A stretch of DNA of 64,000 bases from Paludibacteraceae bacterium. GTDB taxonomy: Bacteria > Bacteroidota > Bacteroidia > Bacteroidales > Paludibacteraceae. Positions 53,706 through 62,403 of this stretch are shown one piece after another. Position numbers and translations under genes: made by a program. The notes below the pieces were generated by a model. It worked only from the letters and a program-made list of their open reading frames with translations. It made no database searches and was not told where the DNA came from. The stretch is from NCBI GenBank assembly GCA_017384225.1, contig JAFNUD010000032.1, positions 1-64,000 on the forward strand. Reading direction: 5' to 3'. Position 1 is the stretch's first letter, and every line of letters begins with the position of its first letter.

Positions 53706-55265
53706 ATGCTTACCCATCTTCACATACGCAATTATGCACTTATATCTCATTTGGATATTGATTTCCATGAGGGATTTTCCGTCATGACTGGCGAGACAGG
53801 TGCGGGCAAAAGCATCATTCTTGGTGCGCTCAACCTTGTGATGGGTGCGCGTGCAGACACCAAGACCATTACCGAAGGCGAAGAACGCTGCGTAATTGAG
53901 GCAACATTCATAGAGGCGAAAGGCAATGAGGCGATGAGTCAGGAGATCATCATCCGCCGCGAGCTCAACATCAATGGGCGTTCGCGCTCGTTTGTAAACG
54001 ACGAGGTGGTAACCCAAGCCGAACTCAAAGCTCTGGCACACCAGCTCATTGACATCCATTCGCAGCACGAATCGCTGATGTTGGGCGATGACCTATTCCA
54101 AATACAGATTATAGATGCTATTGCTAACAACCAGATAGAGCAAACTGCCTATGCCGCAGCATATGAGCGATACAACGATGCACTTAACAGTCTGCGCCAA
54201 CACCAACAACGCGCTGCTCGTGCGCAGGCAGATGCTGATTATGCGGCATTTCAGTGGCAGCAACTCGAGGATGCCCACCTGCAAGCAGGCGAGATGGAGC
54301 TACTCGAAGAAGAAGAATATCGTCTCTCTCACGCCGAGGACATACAGAGCGCGCTTGCTACTGCTATCCAACTCATTGATGGCGATGGACAAGGCGCCTT
54401 ATCGTTGATACATGATAGTAAATCGGGAATCGGGAATCGGATGTCCGATATCGCCGAGCGCCTTAATAGCATAGAGATTGAACTCAAAGATACCCTTTCT
54501 GACATCCAACGCCTTTATGATCGCACCGAACGCGACCCACAGCGTTTGGAGGAAGTACAAGGGCGTATCAGCATGCTGCAAACGCTCATTAAGAAGCACC
54601 ACGTACTAACTCTTGAGGAGCTTATCGCTCTGCATAAAGAACTAGCACAGCAGATGCAGCAACTGGCTAATTATGATGAAGATATACTCCGTATGCAGCA
54701 GGAAGTAGAGCAAGCTAAGCAAGTACTATCCGCGGCAGCGGACTCCCTCACATCCACCCGCCTCATTGCCTCTCACCTGATAGCCCCTCGCCTCGTAGAG
54801 GATATGCAAAAGTTGGGAGTAAAGCACGCGAATGTGGCTGTACAAATCACACCTACGGAGGATTTTACACCCATGGGCAAAGACGATGTGCAGTTTCTAT
54901 TTGCTGCCAACCTCAATCAGTCGCTTCGCCGCGTAGCAGAGGTAGCGTCTGGTGGTGAGATCAGCCGTCTGATGCTATGTATCAAAGCATTGATTGCTTC
55001 TACCAACGGGCTACCAACGATTATTTTCGACGAGATTGATACGGGTGTCAGCGGTGCTATTGCTAGTCAGATGGGCGATATCATGCACCAGATTGCCGTA
55101 TCCAGACAAGTAATCAGTATCACTCACTTGCCTCAAGTGGCAATCAAGGGCGAACACCACTATTTGGTGTATAAGGAAGATACAGCTACCAGAACAGAGA
55201 CACATATCCGCGCCCTCACTCCCACCGAACACATTGCTGAAATCGAAAAAATGCGTGAGGTATAA
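53706..55265 (+). CDS. recN: DNA repair protein RecN
   Basis: A 519-residue SMC-like ATPase in double-strand break repair. The Walker A MTGETGAGKSIILGAL, ASGGEISRLMLCIKAL signature and Walker B LPTIIFDEIDTGVSG are clear, with a coiled-coil middle. The product is shorter than usual (about 550), and the end (HIAEIEKMREV) stops where other RecN proteins continue with a leucine-rich tail, so the C-terminus may be cut short. A GGGAATCGGGAATCGG repeat at about 54420-54440 encodes an odd SKSGIGNRMSD stretch in the coiled coil. Confidence 0.92.
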   Translation: MLTHLHIRNYALISHLDIDFHEGFSVMTGETGAGKSIILGALNLVMGARADTKTITEGEERCVIEATFIEAKGNEAMSQEIIIRRELNINGRSRSFVNDEVVTQAELKALAHQLIDIHSQHESLMLGDDLFQIQIIDAIANNQIEQTAYAAAYERYNDALNSLRQHQQRAARAQADADYAAFQWQQLEDAHLQAGEMELLEEEEYRLSHAEDIQSALATAIQLIDGDGQGALSLIHDSKSGIGNRMSDIAERLNSIEIELKDTLSDIQRLYDRTERDPQRLEEVQGRISMLQTLIKKHHVLTLEELIALHKELAQQMQQLANYDEDILRMQQEVEQAKQVLSAAADSLTSTRLIASHLIAPRLVEDMQKLGVKHANVAVQITPTEDFTPMGKDDVQFLFAANLNQSLRRVAEVASGGEISRLMLCIKALIASTNGLPTIIFDEIDTGVSGAIASQMGDIMHQIAVSRQVISITHLPQVAIKGEHHYLVYKEDTATRTETHIRALTPTEHIAEIEKMREV

Positions 55266-55672
55266 TATTAGGGACAGCTGGCTACAAAGCAGCAAAACGA
55301 AAAATAAGCAACATACAAACACAATTACAGATTGTATATCAAAGAGATGCGGAAGAAATTTCAGCCTTAAAGCGTATCCTAAAATACTAACAGGGACAGC
55401 GATGCTGTCCCTGTTGTCCTCCACCCCGCTCATTCCCTTCTAATTTTTGGTCCAATTACTATAATATAATTATGGTATATTTTTTCCGTGTTATCCGCGG
55501 AATCCCCCCACCCTCCTCTTTCGAAACAACTTCGTTACCACACAGAACATCCCTTACCCCCCCCAACTCAAGTTTATAATCATCTTGTAAGAATCAATGA
55601 AATCTGCGAGAAAAAAAATATGTTTTACAGCAGAAATAGCACAAAAAATTTGCATGATTTTATTTTTTTTTG
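55266..55672. other. Long intergenic region after recN with a hairpin and gene-like remnant
   Basis: There is no certain gene. An open stretch of 41 codons (55268-55390; includes KRKISNIQTQLQIVYQRDAE) ends in TAA with no start codon and could be a gene remnant or the frameshifted end of recN. A strong hairpin follows (55389-55415). The remaining 250 bases are AT-rich, with runs of C (55504-55512, 55557-55564) and ATCTGCGAG-type repeat traces. Confidence 0.5.
55389..55415. terminator. Hairpin downstream of recN, without a T-run
   Basis: The stem AACAGGGACAGC / GCTGTCCCTGTT has a GAT loop. The downstream sequence is GTCC, not T-rich, so termination is uncertain. The arm GCTGTCCCT could instead pair with AGGGACAGC at 55270-55278. 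Confidence 0.45.
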
Positions 55673-55680
55673 TACTTTTG
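55673..55680 (+). promoter_or_regulatory. -7 promoter element for the large lipoprotein
   Basis: TACTTTTG with a TTG 19 bases upstream. The leader to the ATG at 55813 is about 130 bases. Confidence 0.7.
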
Positions 55681-55812
55681 CAGCGTAATTTGCGGTAGAG
55701 TTCTCAAAAAATCATTTTTTTACAAAAAGAATTCTACATAATCTGCTGAAAACGAATATATTAAGAAAACAAAAAACAACGAAACACAACATTAAACAAT
55801 CTTTATAAAAGT

Positions 55813-58194
55813 ATGAGAAAGAATCTATTTTTAGTCAGTATGCTGACGGTTGCGATGATTATGTTATCATCTTGTGACAACAGCCATGTCAACAACCACC
55901 TTTCCTCTAAAGGCGAAGTGACTATTATCAACGATCCATCTCTATTGGCATCTCGTTTGATATTTGGTGGCAGTCGCCTTAAAAAGGTCCAACGTCAACA
56001 AGTTGTAGAACAAGTTGCAGAACCTACTATTCCCAGCGATGCGTTGCCTCTGAAAGACCAACCTACTAACTGGAACAATGGTGTAACTCTCACCCGTGGC
56101 AAAGCGTATTTTATCAATGAACCATGGACTGGTACTATCAGTCAAGATTGGTCATCTCAAACTGGCAGCATTGATATCTATGTAGCCGCAGATGCCACCT
56201 TTAGCAATTCATGGTGGAACGATGACACACCTTTGAATATTTACATCCTTGAGGGTGCTGTACTCACCTACTGCGAATCAGGTTATGATGACAAGGTGCA
56301 TATCAAAAAAGAAACCCGCGTATATTGCTGGGGTAATATTACCACACCAGATAATATGGGACTGCGTTTGTACAACGCAGGCTTGTTGCACATCTATGGC
56401 ACCGAAGGCGAGCCATTCTATGTGAAAGCCAACAACAATACCGTTAATAACAACAATGCCTACTCTTCCTTCCAAGTGGATCCTGCATCCGATTTCTACT
56501 GCGAGCGCGAGATGTATGTAGAAGGTACTGCATTGCTCAACGGCGGTAAGACACATACTGTTAACAAAGTGACTATTGGCAAAGACCTCTTCGTAGAGGG
56601 TGAGGCTGATGTGACCTTTGATGATTGCGTATTTGTACTCCGCGAATTGGACTTCAAATCAAGTCGCGAGGCCGTAGTGAACGTCAACAAATACTTGCAA
56701 GCCAACACCCTGCTCACCAACCAAGGCGTAGGTACCATGAACCTCAAAGATGCTATGTTTGAGCTTTTGAGCGATGGTATGTTTGTTGACAAAGGCAGCC
56801 AACGCATCGTGGTAAACGGCGTAGAAGCTACCTACAAGTCGATTGTGAAAGTAGGTGGTAAGCTCTATTTGGATCGCGGCAATGATTACACTACCGTACC
56901 TAACAGCGTAGCAGCAGCTAGCTTCCCAAGCGGTAACTTCACCGGTCACCTGAACCTGGAAGGCGATCTGCGCATCAAGTTCTACCACGATGTTCCAGAC
57001 GAGAACGCCATCTTGAGTGCAGACAACTTGGTAGTACCTGCCACAGTAAGCATAGCAGAGAACTGCTGGTTGCCAGCCAGCGAAGATGGTTGCCGTCCAG
57101 AGGTAGGCGAAGTGCCAGTAGTAGAGGTATTGCCTCCAACCAGCAGCACTCCTACACACAAGTACTCAGCTACCAGCATCTCCTTCAACGAGGACTTGGT
57201 ATATGTAAGCTGGCACGCTAACCCAGAGACCAACATGCACTATGCACAAAGCAACTACAGCCCATCGGTGGACAGCGCAGAAGACTTTGGCGGTATCGTG
57301 GATATTATTCACATTGACCGTTACGACATTACCAGCAGTCTCTTTGAGCAATCTATGGAGAACAGCGAGTTTAAGTACAACCATATCCTCTTCTCTGACA
57401 ACGTTGTTTACACCGCAGCTACCAGCAACAAGGTAGGTGCAGCGATGAGCAAGATCGCTTTGACTCCAGCAGGTTTGTTCCCAGAGTTGGACAACTACAA
57501 AGAGGTACGCGTGCCACTCACAGGCTACTCTGCTAACTGCGTAGAGCGTATCGGCAACGAGCTCGTGACCATCTCAGGTTACTCCAAGGGCGGTATCAAT
57601 AAGTTTGCTCTCACCGACGAAAGCAACCAAGAGAAAAAGCATATCAAGGGTGGTGATGACTACCAAGGAAAGTATGTATATTACCATGCAGCTAATGGCA
57701 AGGTGATCACACTCAACAATACCAGTCGCGGAATCGTAACTATCTACAATAGCGACATGGTAGAGGAGACAAGCTTCGAGGTAGGCGCTATCTATCCAGA
57801 GGACGGCAAGAACGTATGTATCTGCGACAACGAGCATATCTACGTATGTAAAGGTCAAAATGGCTTCGGCGTATATGACTATGCAGGCAATCGCGTAGGT
57901 GGTTCAGGCAAGAGTGCCAACGGCGTAGATGTGGATGACAAATTCATCTACTTGGCAGCAGGCGACGGCTTGGCTATCCTAGATAAGCATAGCAGATTCG
58001 TGAACGGCGAAGGCGATATTTGCAACCGCACCGTGAAGAAGTTTAGTTACACAGGTCGTGGTGCTACCAGCGTGACCGACGAGACCAGCATCAAGCAATC
58101 TGCTAACTTCGTGAAGAAAGGTCCTGACGGACGTATCTACGTAGCATATGGTATGTATGGATTGCAAATCTACGAACTGGGTATTACAGAATAA
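55813..58194 (+). CDS. Large exported lipoprotein with beta-helix and beta-propeller-like halves
   Basis: A 793-residue protein with a lipobox (IMLSSC, Cys 21), so it should be lipid-anchored in the outer membrane or surface-exposed. The first half, to about residue 430, has repeated short beta-strands with Asn and Gly turns, as in beta-helix proteins. The second half has blade-like repeats (NGKVITLNNTSRGIVTIYNS, DDKFIYLAAGDGLAILDKH, DGRIYVAYGMYGLQIYEL), typical of LVIVD or propeller folds. I cannot assign a function. It is a single-gene transcript with a terminator, immediately upstream of the polysaccharide secretion locus. Confidence 0.82.
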   Translation: MRKNLFLVSMLTVAMIMLSSCDNSHVNNHLSSKGEVTIINDPSLLASRLIFGGSRLKKVQRQQVVEQVAEPTIPSDALPLKDQPTNWNNGVTLTRGKAYFINEPWTGTISQDWSSQTGSIDIYVAADATFSNSWWNDDTPLNIYILEGAVLTYCESGYDDKVHIKKETRVYCWGNITTPDNMGLRLYNAGLLHIYGTEGEPFYVKANNNTVNNNNAYSSFQVDPASDFYCEREMYVEGTALLNGGKTHTVNKVTIGKDLFVEGEADVTFDDCVFVLRELDFKSSREAVVNVNKYLQANTLLTNQGVGTMNLKDAMFELLSDGMFVDKGSQRIVVNGVEATYKSIVKVGGKLYLDRGNDYTTVPNSVAAASFPSGNFTGHLNLEGDLRIKFYHDVPDENAILSADNLVVPATVSIAENCWLPASEDGCRPEVGEVPVVEVLPPTSSTPTHKYSATSISFNEDLVYVSWHANPETNMHYAQSNYSPSVDSAEDFGGIVDIIHIDRYDITSSLFEQSMENSEFKYNHILFSDNVVYTAATSNKVGAAMSKIALTPAGLFPELDNYKEVRVPLTGYSANCVERIGNELVTISGYSKGGINKFALTDESNQEKKHIKGGDDYQGKYVYYHAANGKVITLNNTSRGIVTIYNSDMVEETSFEVGAIYPEDGKNVCICDNEHIYVCKGQNGFGVYDYAGNRVGGSGKSANGVDVDDKFIYLAAGDGLAILDKHSRFVNGEGDICNRTVKKFSYTGRGATSVTDETSIKQSANFVKKGPDGRIYVAYGMYGLQIYELGITE

Positions 58195-58223
58195 GAAATA
58201 AGCAAAAATACATAATACTATGC

Positions 58224-58253
58224 AAAAAAGCGGGTCACAAACCCGCTTTTTTG
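58224..58253 (+). terminator. Intrinsic terminator of the lipoprotein gene
   Basis: The stem AAAAAAGCGGGT / ACCCGCTTTTTT has a CACAA loop. Confidence 0.88.
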
Positions 58254-58306
58254 TATCTATTTGGCAAAATATCACCGTAAAATTTGGAATATTCAAAAAT
58301 AAAGTG

Positions 58307-58314
58307 TAACTTTG
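58307..58314 (+). promoter_or_regulatory. -7 promoter element of the secretion locus
   Basis: TAACTTTG with a TTG 20 bases upstream. It lies 47 bases before the ATG at 58362, so the locus is separate from the lipoprotein gene. Confidence 0.78.
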
Positions 58315-58361
58315 CAGGTTGTAAGAAAAAACAATCCAAATCAACACTATTTTTTTTCGTC

Positions 58362-59717
58362 ATGACGTATAGAAAAATCATATTGTGTATTCTGTGTATT
58401 CTCCCCATGTCTTTTTTCGCTCAGGAGAATAGTAGCCAATTACTCTTTGAGCGTTTTGAGCAGCGTTTTGCCGCACTGGACAGCCTTATCTTTGCTACCG
58501 AGGACACAATACCAGACAACTCCTTTCACCAAGACAGTGCAGTGTATTTTCAGCATTGGATAGTAGGCAAGCAATACGTACAAGAGAGAGATTCGCTGGT
58601 TAGCAACAAGGTGGCAGCAGAAATCAGCGGCCTGAAGCATGAGACAGGTCTCGCCCTGACAGGACAAACCTATTATCGCTTGGATGAGAGTTTGATGGTG
58701 GATGAAGACGATGCAGTATCTCGATACAAAGCCAAGATACAAGTGGAACTGCGTTGGAACTTCCTACACAGCGCACTCATCAAACGCAAAGGACGTATCC
58801 ACGAGATAGAGCTGCAAGGCGAGCAAGAACGCCTTGGCATGGACAAAGCAAATATAGCAGCTCTGGTAGCCGATCATCAAGAATACTACCGTCAAAAATA
58901 CGATAGTCTGTTGGCTGGCATATTGCAGCACCGACTATGCAATCTTACGCTCATGAACGACGCACAGATGTATCTGCTGGAACACGGCAATATCTCCAGC
59001 GACGACATGCTGCAAATCATCAACGACAAAGCTGAAGCAGAGCGTACACTGATGGGAATCACCAAAACCTATCCCTGTGCAGCCAGTTTGACACACCCCA
59101 CAGGGCTCATCGTAGAGATAGACTCAATAGGCCTGATGCACTATGTGCAAACTAACCACCCCGACCTGCACATGCTGCAACTACAATCCGAACTACTGGT
59201 ACAGCGCATGCAGAACGAGACCTATTGGCGCAAACTGAGTATCTCGCCTTTTGTGCGCTACTCCTACTATTTTCGCACCTCCCTACCCAACTCCACCAAC
59301 GTGGATTTGGGTGTGAACTTCAATATCCCCATCACTGGCGAAAGTGGCAAAAAACGAGCTGCCATGGATGCCGAACGTATGATAGTGGATATGGAATACG
59401 AACAAGTAAACCAAAAAATAGCGGAAAATATCCACGCCCTACTACAAGATATAGAGCGCCTGAACCGCACCTCACAAGCCGAACTAAAACGCCTGCAAGA
59501 TCTGCAAAAATACTTGCAAATACGCAGCAATGCCTATAGCAATCGCAAAGGTGAATACAATATCATCTTGCGCGCCAAAGAGTATAACACCTACCTACTC
59601 TGCTGGGAGAAACTGCTCGCCTATCAATATCAGCGCGATTGCCTGCTCATGACACTACAGACATACCTTCCCACAATATCAGTATTTGATTTTTGTGTGG
59701 GAACTATTATAGAATAA
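58362..59717 (+). CDS. TolC-like outer membrane protein
   Basis: A 451-residue secreted protein with a signal peptide (ILCILCILPMSFFAQ) and long helical segments alternating with beta-rich stretches (ISPFVRYSYYFRTSL, LGVNFNIPIT), the pattern of TolC/OEP-family proteins. The C-terminal third is coiled coil (IAENIHALLQDIERLNRTSQ). TolC-family proteins form an outer membrane channel, here probably for a polysaccharide. The ATG at 58362 gives the signal peptide; a longer frame from 58284 runs over the promoter. It is 4 bases upstream of the fusion-protein gene. Confidence 0.78.
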   Translation: MTYRKIILCILCILPMSFFAQENSSQLLFERFEQRFAALDSLIFATEDTIPDNSFHQDSAVYFQHWIVGKQYVQERDSLVSNKVAAEISGLKHETGLALTGQTYYRLDESLMVDEDDAVSRYKAKIQVELRWNFLHSALIKRKGRIHEIELQGEQERLGMDKANIAALVADHQEYYRQKYDSLLAGILQHRLCNLTLMNDAQMYLLEHGNISSDDMLQIINDKAEAERTLMGITKTYPCAASLTHPTGLIVEIDSIGLMHYVQTNHPDLHMLQLQSELLVQRMQNETYWRKLSISPFVRYSYYFRTSLPNSTNVDLGVNFNIPITGESGKKRAAMDAERMIVDMEYEQVNQKIAENIHALLQDIERLNRTSQAELKRLQDLQKYLQIRSNAYSNRKGEYNIILRAKEYNTYLLCWEKLLAYQYQRDCLLMTLQTYLPTISVFDFCVGTIIE

Positions 59718-59721
59718 GCTT

Positions 59722-60960
59722 ATGAAGGAATTTTCATTTTCAACAGAAGAACGTCAAAACGAGATTGAGAGTATTCTGCGTGAACGCAAACGTAAGATCG
59801 CTACACAGCAGATCGTATTCACCATGATCCTATTAGTGATCATCGTTATCATCCTGCTATGGATGGGAAAAAAGGTATTGTATACCGAATTTGATGGCTA
59901 TATCAACACCGATTTGAACACTATCCGACACGCCGATGATATCTATATCTTGGAGACTAACAAAGACGTAGGCGACTTCGTTGCCCCAGGCGATACGCTA
60001 TTCTCCTACGTGTATAGCCACGTCTTCTATAGCCACGAATCCACCGATAGCGAACCTACTGTAGTGGTGCAAAATCGCAATATGCGCGTGGACTACGGTT
60101 TGGCTCGTCAGGACTTGGAGGTGCTGAAAGTGCGCGTGAAAGAGCTCAAAAAGCAGCTGGAGACCGAAGACCACAATATCCGCTTCGGACTAAGCGACAA
60201 CCTCAAGAAAATGAAAATCGAACAAGAACTCGCCGAAGCCGAAGAGCAATACAATGCACAACGAAGAAAACTGGGTGTGCTATGGAATGCCTTTAAGCAA
60301 ACCACACAAGCCGTACAGAAAGCATCGAACAACGAAAATGGATTCTTGCGCGTACAAGACATGCGCAACGTGGAACTGATGAAAGAGTTGGGACTGGTGC
60401 GCTACTCCATCGCTGTGGACTCGGGTATTGTCACCAAAGTGTATGTGCCCGAATTGATTCTCGTACTACGTGGAGAACCTATCATCTCTATCCAGAGTTT
60501 TGACTTGCACCGCAACAACGTATCGGTGGTAGCATACGTCATGCCCAATCAAATGAAACATATAAACCGTAACACACAAGCGGAAGTGATTGTCAATGAC
60601 GATGTATCTTTCACCGCCAGCGTACTGATGCTGGGTACACGTACCGAAGAAATCCCTGGCGAACTGCGTAGTACACTCTCGCGTGACCATACCGCCGTCA
60701 TCGTAGTGCTGGGTATTGACACAAATCAAATCATACCCTTCTGGACACTGGTCAAGAATATCCCTGTGCGTATCAGGGTAAATAATTTTGACACAGAAGA
60801 AGAGGAAGAAGAAGAGGCAGACTACATGATGTTTCACACCACACACGGTCTGATTCGCCCTACAGAAGACGCCGAAACTATCTTAGACACACTGAATATA
60901 CCATGCGATAGCATTGTGCCAGATAGCCTCATGACAGATACTATACACGTACAACAATAA
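59722..60960 (+). CDS. HlyD/Alg44-like membrane fusion protein
   Basis: A 412-residue protein with a charged cytoplasmic N-terminus of about 30 residues, one membrane helix (31-48) and a periplasmic region with a coiled-coil hairpin (about 130-195) and beta-barrel strands (SGIVTKVYVPELILVLRG). The closing part has an acidic run of EEEEEEEA. It resembles Alg44 of alginate synthesis but has no N-terminal PilZ domain. It should bridge the inner membrane synthase to the TolC-like channel. Its gene is 21 bases upstream of the zinc-ribbon gene. Confidence 0.82.
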   Translation: MKEFSFSTEERQNEIESILRERKRKIATQQIVFTMILLVIIVIILLWMGKKVLYTEFDGYINTDLNTIRHADDIYILETNKDVGDFVAPGDTLFSYVYSHVFYSHESTDSEPTVVVQNRNMRVDYGLARQDLEVLKVRVKELKKQLETEDHNIRFGLSDNLKKMKIEQELAEAEEQYNAQRRKLGVLWNAFKQTTQAVQKASNNENGFLRVQDMRNVELMKELGLVRYSIAVDSGIVTKVYVPELILVLRGEPIISIQSFDLHRNNVSVVAYVMPNQMKHINRNTQAEVIVNDDVSFTASVLMLGTRTEEIPGELRSTLSRDHTAVIVVLGIDTNQIIPFWTLVKNIPVRIRVNNFDTEEEEEEEADYMMFHTTHGLIRPTEDAETILDTLNIPCDSIVPDSLMTDTIHVQQ

Positions 60961-60981
60961 TATGCCTTAATTGAATCTTTT

Positions 60982-62388
60982 ATGGAGCACTCTATTTACA
61001 AGATTGTTAGCAATCCAAACGGACGAAACATATTGGTCATCAATCACTATTTTGATGTAGAAAAAAGTGAAGAGATACAAGATGAGAAATTCGATATTGT
61101 CTATCTCAATATCAGTAATATGTCCAACAATGAGATTGGTCTGCTGCTGGAGAAGACATCGCCTATTTTCTCCACAAAATGCTGGATGAAGCCTCGCTAT
61201 GTGCAAACGAATAATACGGCTCGCATGGGTATCTTGGATATCCTAACCGACGGCATCGTTAATAGTCCATTTGACGAATTGGTCACCCAACGATCAGAAG
61301 AAATCTTCCTGCAAATGAGTCGTCTGCAAATCACGCAGACAGCTAATGTATCCACCTTCGTGGCACTCTTTATTCGTCTGTGTAAATACTCCATCAGTCG
61401 TGGCAAATATACCTATACCTCCACTATCATCCCTGGTATCACAGAGGGACACTCAGCTCTATATGCCGCCTTGCTATTCAACAACGAGGTAGCTTCCAGA
61501 AAAGAGTTCTTAGAGTTTAACCAAAAACTGCTAGAGTTGGGCTATGCTGAACCTCAAGATTTTGTAGAACGTGTACACCTGTGCCCACAATGCAAGAGTA
61601 GCCACCTTATATATGCCGAGTGCTGTCCTAAGTGTGAAAGTTCAAACATCAACGAGGAACCCATGCTCCACCACTTCCGTTGCGCCAACATATCCCCAGA
61701 GAGTACCTACGTATATGACGATAAGCTCCGCTGCCCTAAATGTCGCCAATACCTGCATCATATAGGCGTGGACTACGACCGTCCAACCGATGTACACACT
61801 TGTGGCGAATGTGGACATACCTTCATCCATACAAAAATGAAAGTGCGCTGCGCCAACTGCGGCTCCAAACACCGACCTGCACACCTGCAACCTATGGACG
61901 TGGTACGGTACAAATATACAGCCGAAGGCATACAATCCATTGTCAATAACGATGCACTCATCAAAATCGGTAAAGACCTATGGTTTGGTTACTCCAACTT
62001 CGACTCCTATCTACAACAGCTACGCCTCTTCTCGCATACCAGTGCACTCAACGAAACGCTCTATACCATTCGACTCAAAATCCGCGTAGCCGATCACGTG
62101 AGCGAAACGGATAGAATAGACTTTTTGCGACGTATGCATGAACTATTCTACGACTACAACTTCTCCTACAAGAGCAACTATTTCTTCCTATCCTCGAAGA
62201 GCCACACAGAAGATATTAGCAATACACAACAGCAAATCATGCGCAATATCGAATACAAACTCTCTACCCTGCAAACAGACTGTCCGTTCGCATACGTGGA
62301 AGAGCAGACAAGCGTAGTTAGAGATGCAAGCGAAAATATCGAACGCTATATCCGCCGACTCTGTGAACCTATCTATCGCAATGAATAA
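60982..62388 (+). CDS. Soluble TackOD1-like zinc-ribbon regulator with degenerate receiver and GGDEF-like domains
   Basis: A 468-residue protein without signal peptide or membrane helix. Residues 17-115 look like a response-regulator receiver that lacks its Asp (NILVINHYFD, FDIVYLNISNM, GIVNSPFDEL). Residues about 200-305 hold five CxxC pairs (201/204, 215/218, 251/254, 274/277, 290/293) with LHHIGVDYDRP, matching the Thaumarchaeal output domain 1 (TackOD1) as I know it. Residues 358-432 fit a GGDEF fold with the GGDEF signature replaced by KSNYFF. The domains other than the zinc ribbons are tentative. It lies between the fusion protein and the synthase, so it probably regulates polysaccharide synthesis. 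Confidence 0.72.
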   Translation: MEHSIYKIVSNPNGRNILVINHYFDVEKSEEIQDEKFDIVYLNISNMSNNEIGLLLEKTSPIFSTKCWMKPRYVQTNNTARMGILDILTDGIVNSPFDELVTQRSEEIFLQMSRLQITQTANVSTFVALFIRLCKYSISRGKYTYTSTIIPGITEGHSALYAALLFNNEVASRKEFLEFNQKLLELGYAEPQDFVERVHLCPQCKSSHLIYAECCPKCESSNINEEPMLHHFRCANISPESTYVYDDKLRCPKCRQYLHHIGVDYDRPTDVHTCGECGHTFIHTKMKVRCANCGSKHRPAHLQPMDVVRYKYTAEGIQSIVNNDALIKIGKDLWFGYSNFDSYLQQLRLFSHTSALNETLYTIRLKIRVADHVSETDRIDFLRRMHELFYDYNFSYKSNYFFLSSKSHTEDISNTQQQIMRNIEYKLSTLQTDCPFAYVEEQTSVVRDASENIERYIRRLCEPIYRNE

Positions 62389-62403
62389 GTAGGCAAGATC
62401 AAG

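Noticed and set aside
55234..55443. 69-codon plus-strand frame across the end of recN
   Set aside because: Starts inside recN, has no family match and runs through the hairpin.
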